Source: Desulfobulbaceae bacterium (GTDB taxonomy: Bacteria > Desulfobacterota > Desulfobulbia > Desulfobulbales > SURF-16). From it: DNA of 64,000 bases. Under the pieces are notes generated by a model. That model had not been told where the DNA came from, ran no database searches, and worked only from the letters and a program-made list of their open reading frames with translations. Every line of letters starts with the position of its first letter. Position 1 is the first letter of the stretch. Location: positions 1 to 64,000 of the forward strand of contig JAHLLM010000008.1 of the NCBI GenBank assembly GCA_020444175.1, written 5' to 3'. A program made the translations under genes and the position numbers. Shown piece by piece: positions 1-8,387 of this stretch.

Positions 1-310
1 TTTATTGAAAGAATTGAAAGGAAAGGAAATTTACAGAAAAGATGTTGCTTTATCTGGTTTTTTCTATCGTCAAACTATATTAATGTTTAAAGGTTTTTGT
101 GGGCACAATGTGATGGACGCGCCTCCAGTATTTAAGTGCTTTAAATTATTCAATTTTATTGAAGCGGAGCACCTTTTTTGGTGCTCCGTTTGTGCTTCAC
201 CTTTTGTCAACTTATTTGTCTGACTATAAAAAACCCTCAAGGCGTCAGAATCATTCATTTGTAGATACTTATAAAAAGCATCATTCGTGCTAATTTTTGC
301 GCCTCTCTGG
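1..310. other. Left-edge non-coding stretch, possible tail of an upstream gene
   Basis: One plus-strand frame is open from base 1 to a TAA near base 90 and could be the end of a gene entering from the left, but I recognise nothing in it. The rest shows no convincing gene. The only clear structure is the hairpin at 164-189, listed separately. Confidence 0.3.
164..189. terminator. Hairpin resembling a transcription terminator
   Basis: GCGGAGCACC (164-173) is followed by a run of T and then GGTGCTCCGT (180-189). The arms pair almost perfectly around a six-T loop. No long T tract follows the right arm, so it is a weaker terminator than those at 48357 or 63960, but it could end whatever gene enters from the left. 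Confidence 0.4.
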
Positions 311-314
311 AAAT

Positions 315-516
315 ATTATGGTCTTTTATGTGCAAACTGAGATTGGGAATCTCTTCCTTGTTTTATGTTCTAATCAAGATTGACGGTTTCGTAAAAACCC
401 CCTCAACCGCCGCCGACAAGTATGTAACTTGTTGATATTGCGTTGGCGGATGGTCAGCTTGAGAGCTTTTTGCGAGACCATCAAGATTGAAAGAGAAAAA
501 TTCAGCGTGAACTTCT
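315..516 (+). repeat. Left copy of a ~100-bp direct repeat, interrupted by a MITE
   Basis: Bases 315-383 plus 489-516 match 5960-6058 with only a few differences. They share the ATTATGGTCTTTTATGTGCA start, the palindrome GAGATTGGGAATCTC and the AAAGAGAAAAATTCAG end. In this copy the match is broken by the 101-bp element at 382-482, while the right copy is continuous. The two copies bracket the accessory island holding the IS, the HsdS remnant and the Fic gene. Confidence 0.75.
382..482. mobile_element. 101-bp MITE-like element, copy 1
   Basis: The ends are GACGGTTTCGTAAAAA (from 382) and TTTTTGCGAGACCATC (to 482), imperfect inverted repeats closely resembling the termini of the neighbouring IS (GATGGTCTCGTAAAAAG). 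AAGATT occurs directly on both sides (376-381 and 483-488) and only once in the uninterrupted copy of the same sequence near 6030, so this looks like a 6-bp target duplication. It has no coding capacity. A diverged copy in opposite orientation lies at 31715-31816. Confidence 0.75.
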
Positions 517-1813
517 GATGGTCTCGTAAAAAGTATAAAACATCGTTAAATTGTTGTTTTTCTGTGCTTATTATTGAAAAAGCAGTTGCTTTTCCTGTAG
601 AGGCGTGGTAAATTTAATGTGTAATTTCAAATTCTTACGGAAAACTTATGATACACATAAAAGACCACAAAACACCCTACTTATTCGATCCCTTTGAATT
701 TCTTGGCCCAAAACGCCGGAAGTTGTTGGACGATTCCTGGGCAGGGATTTTTCGAGATCATGTTCGACACATACTTCCAGTCGAATTGCTGGCTAAACAA
801 TTCAGTTCCAATAATGGTCGCCCCACGAAAGAACTCGTTGCAATGATGGGAGCAATGGTTCTTCAGCACATGCACGACCTTACGGACCTGGAAACTGCAG
901 AGCAATTCGCTTTTAATATACAGTGGCATTATGCCCTTGACATCACGGGCAGGTCCGATAACGCTGCCTATGTATCTCCAAAAAGCATCTGGTCAACACG
1001 ATACATCATGACCGAGCATAACCTTTACGACCCGGTCTTTGAGGCCATCGGCGATGAACTGTGCAAGGTGTTTGAGGTGGACAAGTCTTTGCAGCGCATC
1101 GACTCTGTGCATATTTTTTCCAACATGCGGCATCTGGGCCGCATTGGTATTTTCGTTGCCACCATCAAAAAATTCCTTTCCAATCTCAAGCGTCACCACG
1201 AGCGAGAATTTGACAACCTCGAACAGGAACTCAGAGATCGCTATCTTCGCAAACAGGAGGAGAGTGCCTTTTCCATGGTAAAGCCATCCGAATCGGCCAA
1301 AACGCTGGAAATGGTAGGCAATGACCTGTTCTTTTTCCTTGAGAAATTCCGTTCTGACGACAAAATTCCTGCCATGAAAAGTTACCAGCTCATGTTACGC
1401 GTTCTCAAGGAACAGTGCATTGTTGAGCAGGATGAAGCAACAGGTGAGAAACGGGTCATGATCAAGAACAATAAGGATGTGCCTTCGGATTCCCTGCAGA
1501 ATCCGTCAGATCCTGACGCCACCTATGACGGACATTAGGGCAAGGGCTATCAGGTGCAGGTTGCCGAGACTTACAGTAAGCGTGAAGATGAAAAGAACCC
1601 ACAACTTTCCTTAGGGCAAGTGCGTTAAGAAAACGACAAAATCAGGGCAAAAGGCCCGATATTTCACCTTTGGGAAGCACTGTTGAACTGATCCGAATTG
1701 TCAAAGAGCATTTTTTCGCCCTACTGGGCAATTTTGTCGGCAGCCAGCAGAAAATTTGCCGCTGTCTAAATTTTTAGGCCTCAAGTTGAGGCTGAGCTTT
1801 TTACGAGACCATC
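517..1813 (+). mobile_element. Internally deleted IS1182-like insertion sequence
   Basis: Perfect 17-bp terminal inverted repeats are visible: GATGGTCTCGTAAAAAG at 517-533 and CTTTTTACGAGACCATC at 1797-1813. Between them lies one broken transposase gene. The 1297-bp length is short for an element whose transposases usually run beyond 450 residues, so the 3' part of the gene is probably deleted. No target duplication is visible. The right end lies directly inside an HsdS reading frame (from 1814), so insertion or a later deletion truncated that gene. A small palindrome (GCCTCAAGTTGAGGC) sits just inside the right end. Confidence 0.85.
648..1628 (+). pseudogene. IS1182-family (DDE) transposase, broken
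   Basis: The frame encodes 296 residues and then meets TAG at 1536-1538, in the place where related transposases read ...DATYDGHKGQGYQVQV. After the stop the frame continues with GQGYQVQVAETYSKRED to a TAA at 1626, so a Lys codon has become TAG. The C-terminal catalytic part is missing. The N-terminal region contains the typical HMHDLTDLETAEQFAFN stretch of this transposase group. It is probably inactive, though an intact copy elsewhere could still move the IS through its perfect ends. Amber readthrough by pyrrolysine is not needed to explain the stop, since the 3' half is also lost. Confidence 0.85.
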
Positions 1814-2082
1814 AAATATTAAAAATACCTCATTTGCGCTGGCAGATTGAAAATAATCTTACAGGAGCATCACCAACGATGAAAAACATATCTAAACCGG
1901 CACTGATGGCTTTACTGTTTCCACTACCGCCCTTAAGCGTTCAAGAAAAGATAATCAAAGTCATTGAATCTAAAAGAATTGAGAGCAGGGCGTTGCTACA
2001 AAAAGCTTCTGGTAATCGAAATGCGTTAACGAAGAAAATAGAAAAACTCATCCTCGGCAATCTTTCAGTGGAGGAACTCTGA
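1814..2082 (+). pseudogene. hsdS: Type I restriction-modification specificity subunit (HsdS), C-terminal remnant
   Basis: From the IS edge an open frame reads about 90 residues including TGASPTMKNISK and FPLPPLSVQEKII, which is the hallmark of the second target-recognition domain and following conserved helix of HsdS proteins, and ends at a TGA. The N-terminal recognition domain and the hsdM/hsdR partners are not in the window. The gene has been cut by the IS, so no functional specificity subunit is made here. In the intact family HsdS would select the DNA site methylated and cleaved by a HsdM/HsdR complex. Confidence 0.8.
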
Positions 2083-2083
2083 T

Positions 2084-2349
2084 ATGTCACGCGCCCGCTA
2101 ATACATCCAGTTTGAAGGGTATTTTGCCGAAAACGTGCTGGGTATTTTCAGGGTGATTCGAGGCTTTGCCGATCTGCGTGATCTGGCGGCGGTGTCGGTC
2201 ATCAGCGGGAGCTGAATGAAAAGCATGCCCTGGACATCAAGAACTATCTGGAACAAAGCGACAACCGCTTTTTGACGGAAGTGGTGCTCTCCTGCCGGGT
2301 GCCGGTTCTTGCCATTGACCAGGAGCAACACACGGCTCAAGAATTTTAG
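2084..2349 (+). pseudogene. Decayed gene following hsdS, family unknown
   Basis: An ATG at 2084 directly follows the HsdS stop. Its frame has a TAA after five codons, continues with YIQFEGYFAENVLGIFRVIRG, then after a frame change reads ELNEKHALDIKNYLEQSDNRF to a TAG near 2349. Two coherent protein segments in different frames plus a nonsense codon indicate a decayed gene. The segments vaguely resemble the N-terminus of DGQHR/DndB-like proteins that accompany restriction loci, but this is only an impression. It was probably once part of the same defence operon. Confidence 0.55.
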
Positions 2350-2367
2350 ATTAAAGGAACGTTATCA

Positions 2368-3720
2368 TTGGGTAGTAACCGCAAACAAAAACTGATCGCC
2401 CTCGGTGCGGATGCTCTTGCAGATGTTCTGCTGGAGATTTCTGTGCATTCAGAGCAAGCGGATGACCTGATTGAACAGCTGATTGCCACCCCAAAGGAAA
2501 ATGTTCAACGGTTTAAAAAGAAACTTTCGGGCCTGAAACGTTCAAGACGATTTATTGACTGGCGGGGAGCCTCCAGTTTTGCCCGGGAGCTTGAAATGCT
2601 GCTGCAGGATCTGAAAGCCGGTGTAGATGATCCGCTCAGCGGCGTTGAACTCGTTGTAGCGTTTTATGAGGCCGACACTATCATTTTTGAGATGTGCGAT
2701 GACTCCAGCGGGAATATTGGTGATGTATTTCGCTATGATGCCAAAGAGCTGTTTGTTGACTATGCCTCCCGTTGTAACAATAAGGAAAAAATTGCGGACA
2801 TTATCCTGAAGGTGAATCAAAAGGATAGCTACGGCATTCGAGACATCTTGATTGATTGTGCCGGTGAATGCCTGCCTGAAGAGGTTATCCGCACCATGAT
2901 TGACACGCTTCAGAAATGGGCCGACAAAGAAAAAGATGAATACGGCAAGCGTCATCATTTACGATCCATTGAATCACTTGCCAGGCAAATCAAGGATGCC
3001 AATCTTTTTGAAAAGACTCGTATTGCTTCGTGGGGGAGACTGTCCGCTGCGGCGCTGATTGATATTGCCCGGGTCTATCTGGAAAGCGATGATGTTGAAA
3101 TGGCCCATTCATGGCTGAAGAAAATTCCAGAGGAAGAAAGCTTTCAGGCATATGAACGGGATAAGCTGCTGCTGGAAATTTATCAAAAACAGGGAGATTC
3201 TGAAAAACTGGCGGAGCTTCTGTATCAAAAATTCAGATCCTATCATTCCACTGACACCTTGCAGGCTCTTCTGGATGTCATTGGTCATGATAAACGGGAT
3301 GAGGTTATTGCAGATGAGGTCGTGCAGATTCTGAAGACCGACAGACTCCGAGAATCCGATGCTGAGTTCATGATTGAAATCGGGAAGATCGATGAAGCCG
3401 AAGCCTACCTTCTTAAACGGGCCGACCAGCTTGATGGCAACCATTACAGTAGTCTGCTCTCTTTAACCGAAGCTATGGAATCGGAAAATCGATATCTTGC
3501 AGCCAGTCTGATGTATCGCAGCCTGCTACTCTCAATTCTGGAACGCGGCTACACCAAGGCCTATCCCCATGGTATCCGTTATTTGAAGAAGCTGGACAAA
3601 CTTGCGGTAACCGTTTCCGAATGGAAAGAATTTAATCATCATGAAGCTTTCAAAGAACAGATCATTCAGGCCCATGGGCGAAAACGAAGCTTCTGGTCAA
3701 AATATGAGGTGAAGAGATGA
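2368..3720 (+). CDS. DUF6880-like alpha-helical protein
   Basis: The 450-residue protein starts at TTG with an AAGGA-type ribosome site about ten bases upstream. It is almost entirely helical, with repeated antiparallel helix pairs in the second half (for example LIDIARVYLESDDVEMAHSWLKK and EMIEIGKIDEAEAYLLKRA-like units), as in a TPR-like solenoid. It resembles the DUF6880 family of unknown function. There is no signal peptide or membrane segment, so it is cytoplasmic. The stop overlaps the ATG of the next gene by four bases, implying translational coupling. It is the first intact gene after the broken restriction genes. A defence or regulatory role is guessed from that context only. Confidence 0.75.
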   Translation: MGSNRKQKLIALGADALADVLLEISVHSEQADDLIEQLIATPKENVQRFKKKLSGLKRSRRFIDWRGASSFARELEMLLQDLKAGVDDPLSGVELVVAFYEADTIIFEMCDDSSGNIGDVFRYDAKELFVDYASRCNNKEKIADIILKVNQKDSYGIRDILIDCAGECLPEEVIRTMIDTLQKWADKEKDEYGKRHHLRSIESLARQIKDANLFEKTRIASWGRLSAAALIDIARVYLESDDVEMAHSWLKKIPEEESFQAYERDKLLLEIYQKQGDSEKLAELLYQKFRSYHSTDTLQALLDVIGHDKRDEVIADEVVQILKTDRLRESDAEFMIEIGKIDEAEAYLLKRADQLDGNHYSSLLSLTEAMESENRYLAASLMYRSLLLSILERGYTKAYPHGIRYLKKLDKLAVTVSEWKEFNHHEAFKEQIIQAHGRKRSFWSKYEVKR

Positions 3721-4307
3721 AAGAACGATTTTATCTGCTGGAAATTGAGTTGATTGACATCGAACCGTCAATCTGGCGTCGTTTTGTGGTACCTGCCGGT
3801 ATTACGTTGGACCGGTTGCACGATGTTATCCAGATTGTCATGGGCTGGACCGACAGCCATCTGCACGAATTTACCATTGGGAAAAAATGTTATACAGAAT
3901 ATCCGGAATCCAAAGAAGACGGGCTTGAATGCGGGAAATACCGACTTGGAGATCTGATCAAACAGAAAGGGGGTGAGTTTTTTTATCATTATGATTTTGG
4001 CGACGGATGGAAACACCGACTTGTTCTTGAAGAGAACCGGTATCCTGTTTCAACATCAGAAGCAGAGCTGATGTGTCTGGAAGGCGAACGGGCCTGTCCA
4101 CCCGAAGATGTGGGCGGCGTACCCGGCTACTTTGAATTCTGCAACGCCCTGAAAGACCCTAATCATGAAGAACACAAAAGCTTTATGGAATGGTCCGGTG
4201 GTGATTACGACAGTGAGCGGTTTGATTCCGAATCGGTCAACTGGGAATTGATGAAATACCTTCGCTGGTCCCGGGACAGGTATCAAAACCGGGGAGGCGT
4301 TGAATGA
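3717..4307 (+). CDS. Plasmid pRiA4b ORF-3 family protein
   Basis: A 196-residue protein with the family signatures near the N-terminus (ELIDIEPSIWRRFVVPAG, then LHDVIQIVMGWTDSHLHEF) and in the middle (FFYHYDFGDGWKHRLVLE, followed by CPPEDVGGVPGYFEF). The DFGDGW and PPEDVGG motifs are diagnostic for PF07929. Molecular function is not established; members occur on plasmids, in transposons and in islands. The start overlaps the preceding stop (ATGA), and the next ATG (4304) overlaps its own stop in the same way, so three frames are chained. Its pairing with a DUF6880 protein on a mobile-looking island is the main contextual clue. Confidence 0.9.
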   Translation: MKERFYLLEIELIDIEPSIWRRFVVPAGITLDRLHDVIQIVMGWTDSHLHEFTIGKKCYTEYPESKEDGLECGKYRLGDLIKQKGGEFFYHYDFGDGWKHRLVLEENRYPVSTSEAELMCLEGERACPPEDVGGVPGYFEFCNALKDPNHEEHKSFMEWSGGDYDSERFDSESVNWELMKYLRWSRDRYQNRGGVE

Positions 4308-4410
4308 AGAAGGTATTCTCCGGCAGCGAGCTCAAGAAAGATTCAGTTATCCGAAATTTCCGGATAACTGAATCTGATGGGAAAAATTACAACATCAAGC
4401 ACCGCAATAA
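4304..4410 (+). pseudogene. RhuM-like protein, N-terminal stub
   Basis: The frame starting with the ATGA overlap reads MKKVFSGSELKKDSVIRNF and then RITESDGKNYNIKH, matching the beginning of virulence protein RhuM-type proteins (typically D-S-V-V-R-N-F then DGK-YN). Beyond about residue 33 the similarity stops, and the frame runs on without recognisable content to a stop at 4537 that overlaps the Fic start. Full-length relatives exceed 300 residues, so this is a remnant left by a deletion. A 14-bp perfect inverted repeat (4340-4353 / 4361-4374) lies within it. Confidence 0.6.
4340..4374. repeat. 14-bp perfect inverted repeat inside the RhuM stub
   Basis: GATTCAGTTATCCG (4340-4353) and CGGATAACTGAATC (4361-4374) are exact reverse complements separated by seven bases. 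They lie within the codons for the conserved DSVIRNFRITES part of the stub. The spacing suits a protein-binding palindrome or recombination site, but it may also follow from the codons used. Confidence 0.7.
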
Positions 4411-4523
4411 AATGCAGGATTTTGGAAAAGGCGATGTAGCGCAAAAACCAACTGTTAAGAAATGCTTAATAGTTCAAGCTGCTAGCAACAGACGTGCTTG
4501 GCGTGAAGCTGAGGAGGTGTGGA

Positions 4524-5564
4524 GTGGCAGCGTTTAACCCAAAATTCACCATCACCAACAGGATGACCGCCGCCATCACGCAGATTGAACGTGCACGCGG
4601 CTTTCTGGAAGCGGCCCGATTATCCGATGACTGGGTGCGGGATATGGGAAACAAAGCCCTTATCAAAGAGGCACATCATACAACTCATATTGAAGGTACT
4701 CGATTAACTCTTGATCAGGCTGAGCGTCTGTGGAACGGTGAAGTGGTCCCTGAAGCCGACCCGAATGACACCCGGGAGCTGCTAAATTACCGTTCCGCCT
4801 TTGAATTTGTATCCGATTGTCTCGATAGTGGCGATCCGATCACCGAAGGGCTGATCCGGGAGATCCTCCGCAAACTGGTGGAAGGCGTGCGCGGTGGTAA
4901 AGCCGATCCCGGAAATTATCGCCGGATTCAGAACTATGTAGCCAATTCCTCCACCGGTGAAGTGATTTACACCCCGCCGTCTGCGGTGGAGGTGCCAATC
5001 ATGATGTCTGAAATGGTCAAGTGGCTCAACACTGACGTTGAAATACATCCGGTACTAATCAGCGGTATTGCCCAGTTCCAGCTGGTTCACATCCATCCAT
5101 TCCTTGATGGAAACGGCCGGACCTCACGCCTGCTGTCGACCCTCTGCCTTTACAAAGCCGGGTACGACTTCAAACGATTATTTACCATCAGCGAATACTA
5201 TGACCGTGACCGCCCGACCTTTTACAAAAAGATCCAGAGCGTCCGTGAAATCGGCATGGACTTGACCGGCTGGCTCGACTACTTCATCACCGGTCTGAAA
5301 ACCCAAATGATCGAGGTCAAGGAACGTGGAGAGCAAGTTATCCGTCGTGATGTTCTTGTGCAGAAATACGGCCTGAATGAACGTCAAGGCAAGGCTTTCG
5401 TCTTTTTACTGAAACATAAGCAGCTGACCATTCAGGACTTTGAGGAGCTTTGCCCTGATGTGAATCGACGTAGCCTGCAACGTGACCTCAAGGGAATGCT
5501 GGATAAGGAGCTGGTAAAATCTGAAGGAGCTACGAATCAGCTTGTCTATGTTCTTCGGGTTTGA
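4524..5564 (+). CDS. Fic family protein (probable AMP-transferase)
   Basis: The full active-site motif [12 protein letters not shown] lies near residue 190, with the catalytic His and the phosphate-binding DGNGR. An inhibitory motif of the (S/T)xxxE(G/N) type (TTHIEG) is near residue 52, so this is a self-inhibited class II-type Fic protein. The C-terminal 80 residues resemble a winged helix ([16 protein letters not shown]). Fic enzymes usually transfer AMP from ATP to a hydroxyl of a target protein; the target here is unknown. GTG at 4524 is chosen because GAGGAGG sits six bases upstream; an in-frame ATG at 4494 has no such site. It may be a solitary toxin-like or regulatory enzyme. Confidence 0.9.
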   Translation: MAAFNPKFTITNRMTAAITQIERARGFLEAARLSDDWVRDMGNKALIKEAHHTTHIEGTRLTLDQAERLWNGEVVPEADPNDTRELLNYRSAFEFVSDCLDSGDPITEGLIREILRKLVEGVRGGKADPGNYRRIQNYVANSSTGEVIYTPPSAVEVPIMMSEMVKWLNTDVEIHPVLISGIAQFQLVHIHPFLDGNGRTSRLLSTLCLYKAGYDFKRLFTISEYYDRDRPTFYKKIQSVREIGMDLTGWLDYFITGLKTQMIEVKERGEQVIRRDVLVQKYGLNERQGKAFVFLLKHKQLTIQDFEELCPDVNRRSLQRDLKGMLDKELVKSEGATNQLVYVLRV

Positions 5565-5959
5565 ACTTGCGACATCTTGTGACAAAAACTTACGACAAAC
5601 TCACGACAAAACTTGTGACACTGGTTCTTTCAGGCATTTTTTGTAAAATATACCGCCGGGTATTCGAGCGGGAATCTAACCCACGTCCGTTCTCTGTTTC
5701 GGGAAAATGTAGAGAATTAAATTTCTCTCGGAGGCCTGCAACCTGAAAGATTGGATGTTGCGCAAACTGCTGAACACTTTCTATTGTTAGAGTTTAGAAA
5801 ATAATACGTTTTTCCCTCTTTTTTCCAACAGGTGGCAGAGATGCTGAAAAATGTAGCGGGCAGAGGATTCAACACACGCCGCCGAACAGGGATTGATCTT
5901 TTATCGGATCTTTCCCCGTTTTTCGTTTGGAAGAGGAGGGTCGTTGGCTCGCTGAAAAA
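5565..5959. other. Intergenic remnant sequence after the Fic gene
   Basis: No gene is supported here. On the minus strand around 5655-5680 there is a T-arm-like stretch (GTGGG, TTAGATT, CCCGC), which could be a fragment of a tRNA or tmRNA gene used as an integration site, but there is no CCA end and the loop lacks the conserved C. I do not call an RNA gene. Confidence 0.35.
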
Positions 5960-6058
5960 ATTATGGTCTTTTATGTGCATTTACTGAGATTGGGAATCTC
6001 TTCCTTGTTTTTATGTTCTAATCAAGATTGAAAGAGAAAAATTCAGTGTGAAGTTCTG
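5960..6058 (+). repeat. Right copy of the ~100-bp direct repeat (empty site)
   Basis: This copy reads without interruption through TTCTAATCAAGATTGAAAGAG, whereas the left copy (315-516) has a 101-bp insertion at AAGATT. The repeat ends about 75 bases before the next gene. Together the copies define an island of about 5.5 kb. Confidence 0.75.
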
Positions 6059-6132
6059 GTATTTATGCCATTTCAACGGTAATCTTGGGGAAAATAGATG
6101 GACAAATAACTCTATGACCCGAGGAAAATGCC

Positions 6133-6942
6133 ATGACAGTCAAGCAACAACGGTCAAATCTTTTAAAAACGGATAATTCCTTCTTTACAGGGCTTCTGAT
6201 AAGTATTCTGCTTTGCATGCTTTATTTAAAGCTGGGTTATACGCCCCCTGCCTGGTTGCAACCTTTGAAAAATGTTCAGGATTTTTTGTCGGAAGTAGCG
6301 GTGAGTGTTTTCGTCAATGAACAGGATCTGCATGAAATTCAAAGGGAAATTGCCTTGGATTTCGGCTGGAATCCTCAAAAATATGTTGAACTGGATACTG
6401 CCCTTGATCACTTTATTTCGGAAGAATACTACTGGCAAGAACAGGGGCGGCACAGAATCATGCAGTTGCAGTCCACAATGAGAGAAATGAAAAAAAGGAA
6501 AGGAAAATATCCGGCCCTTGATGATTCTTTAGAGCGAGTGCTGTCCGGACTCCCGGAAGATGCCCGAAAAGAGCACTTATTTATTCGCAACTATCTGAAA
6601 GAGCGTTTCCCTCACCATACGGATGAAGAGATTATCAACAAGCTCACAACATATAATATAAATGAAATCCTCCAGCGACCTGGTGTAAATAGGTCTATCC
6701 ATTTTCAGCCACTCGTTTCTACCATGGTAAAAGTTGAAATTGTCGATGATTCAGGCAAGGTTGTCCGCCAATTGATCAATACGGAGCTGCCTGCCGGCCA
6801 GTATTGGGTTTACTGGGATAGAACGGATGATCGAGGCATAAAGACCTCCTCATCGAGAAAGTATTCCTATCGGGTACAATACAACGGCAAGCAAGTAATG
6901 AGCAGTGGTTTGGATCAGAAATTTAGTGAAAATAATAATTGA
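6133..6942 (+). CDS. Membrane-anchored protein with FlgD Ig-like C-terminal domain
   Basis: 269 residues with a basic N-terminus and one hydrophobic helix (about residues 19-33), then a charged helical region, and a C-terminal beta domain of about 55 residues (VKVEIVDDSGKVVRQL and PAGQYWVYWDRTDDRG), which is the pattern of the FlgD Ig-like domain found at the end of many exported proteins. It is probably anchored in the inner membrane facing the periplasm. The start has a GAGGAAA site nine bases upstream. The specific role is unknown. It is followed in the same direction by the YihY/BrkB gene after a gap of about 100 bases. Confidence 0.75.
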   Translation: MTVKQQRSNLLKTDNSFFTGLLISILLCMLYLKLGYTPPAWLQPLKNVQDFLSEVAVSVFVNEQDLHEIQREIALDFGWNPQKYVELDTALDHFISEEYYWQEQGRHRIMQLQSTMREMKKRKGKYPALDDSLERVLSGLPEDARKEHLFIRNYLKERFPHHTDEEIINKLTTYNINEILQRPGVNRSIHFQPLVSTMVKVEIVDDSGKVVRQLINTELPAGQYWVYWDRTDDRGIKTSSSRKYSYRVQYNGKQVMSSGLDQKFSENNN

Positions 6943-7043
6943 GGAATTGATATTGGAGCTAAATCAGCGTTATTCTATCTTTGCACTCCTGGATCAATAC
7001 GTGTTATCAATTTTCTGCCTGGCATGCCATAGGGTGAAAGATT

Positions 7044-8387
7044 ATGGATCAAACATATAAAGAGACATTTCGTCTCACCAATGAAGGGCAGTCCGTTTGG
7101 AGCCAGAATGATAGGAATATTCCTGTCTGGAAGAGGCCCTTACTGCAACTCGTCAGAATTTTTTTTATTGTCAGCCGCGCCCCTTTTAACAAAAAAATTC
7201 TCACCCAGGCTTCGGCTCTTTCTTTTACCTTTATTCTGTCGCTTATCCCGGTTCTGGCAATGATCTTTTCGATTGCAAAAGGATTTGGCATTCAGGACAG
7301 GGTTCAGCCCCTGTTGCTGCAAAAAGCGGTGGGGGGTGAAATTGCTTCAGATCTTATCCCGAAAATCATTGAATACGTCAACAATACCAATGTTGCCGCA
7401 CTTGGCTCTATTGGCTTGGTTTTTATTATTTATACAACGATTTCAATGCTTGGCCAGATAGAGGGTTCTTTCAACCAGATATGGTTTATAGACAAACCGC
7501 GCACTTTAGTAAGAAAAGCCAGTGATTATCTGTCCATCATGGTCATCGGGCCGATTTTTCTTGCCGTCACCATGGGTCTGCCGACAACCCTTCACAGTAA
7601 CGCAATGACGCAAAAATTGATGTCCATCGGCTTATTTGCCGGTGCATTCAAACTTTTTTTCTTTTTTCTGCCCTGGTTATCCAGCATACTCATTCTGACC
7701 CTGGTTTTTATTATCATTCCAAATACTCGAGTTCGTTTTCTGCCTGCCTTCTTTTCAGCCATACTCGCGGGCAGCCTCTGGCAGCTTACTCAGTTTCTTT
7801 TTATTGAATTTCAAATCGGGGTGGCCAGATACAATGCCATATACGGTACCTTTGCCTCGGTGCCGATTTTTATGATCTGGCTGCAGGTGAGCTGGATGAT
7901 TGTCCTTTTCGGTGGTGTTCTGAGCTTTGCTTTCCAGAATGTGAAGAAATTTCATCCACTTGAATATGAAAAAAATATTTCCTATGCCGGCAAAGAAAAG
8001 CTGAGCTTGGCTGTTCTGCTGAGTATCTGCTGGAATTTCGACAAGGGGAAAGGGCCTGTGAGCCCATCTGAAATCAGTGATCAGCTCGGGATTTCAGATA
8101 ATTTTGTACTGGCCGGTATTGCACGTTTGCTCAAGGTTGGGAAAATTCTCCCTGTGAGTGAGGGAGACAGTGAACGATACGTTCCCTTCATGCCCGGCTC
8201 TGAAATCAAAATTTCCGAATTTTTGAGTGATATCAAGGTGCCACAAACCGGTGGTCTTGAATTTAAGGATGCCCGTATAAACGAGACAATTCATGAAATT
8301 CTGACCCGCAATCAGAAGGCCCTGAATCGGAATCTAGGGGAGCATGGCATGAATGAGCATCCCTGGGAGAATGAAGAAGGCGATTAA
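7044..8387 (+). CDS. YihY/BrkB family inner-membrane protein
   Basis: 447 residues. The first 300 hold about six hydrophobic helices with family motifs (LTQASALSFTFILSLIPVLA near residue 55; YNAIYGTFASVPIFMIWLQVSW near residue 275). The family was once mis-annotated as RNase BN and is better described as a polytopic membrane protein, possibly a transporter. The last ~120 residues are soluble and look like a winged-helix region (VSPSEISDQLGISDNFVLAGIARLLKVGKI), as in the long variants of the family. The 3' end overlaps the convergent aminotransferase gene by four bases. Confidence 0.9.
   Translation: MDQTYKETFRLTNEGQSVWSQNDRNIPVWKRPLLQLVRIFFIVSRAPFNKKILTQASALSFTFILSLIPVLAMIFSIAKGFGIQDRVQPLLLQKAVGGEIASDLIPKIIEYVNNTNVAALGSIGLVFIIYTTISMLGQIEGSFNQIWFIDKPRTLVRKASDYLSIMVIGPIFLAVTMGLPTTLHSNAMTQKLMSIGLFAGAFKLFFFFLPWLSSILILTLVFIIIPNTRVRFLPAFFSAILAGSLWQLTQFLFIEFQIGVARYNAIYGTFASVPIFMIWLQVSWMIVLFGGVLSFAFQNVKKFHPLEYEKNISYAGKEKLSLAVLLSICWNFDKGKGPVSPSEISDQLGISDNFVLAGIARLLKVGKILPVSEGDSERYVPFMPGSEIKISEFLSDIKVPQTGGLEFKDARINETIHEILTRNQKALNRNLGEHGMNEHPWENEEGD

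Noticed and set aside
5-223. 72-codon frame at the left edge
   Set aside because: It crosses the hairpin at 164-189, has no recognisable content and no good ribosome site.
1536-1538. In-frame TAG in the transposase as a possible pyrrolysine codon
   Set aside because: The 3' half of the gene is also missing, so ordinary decay explains the stop better.
5655-5680. T-arm-like sequence that could be a tRNA or tmRNA fragment
   Set aside because: The loop lacks the conserved C, there is no acceptor stem or CCA, and no anticodon arm lies at the right distance.
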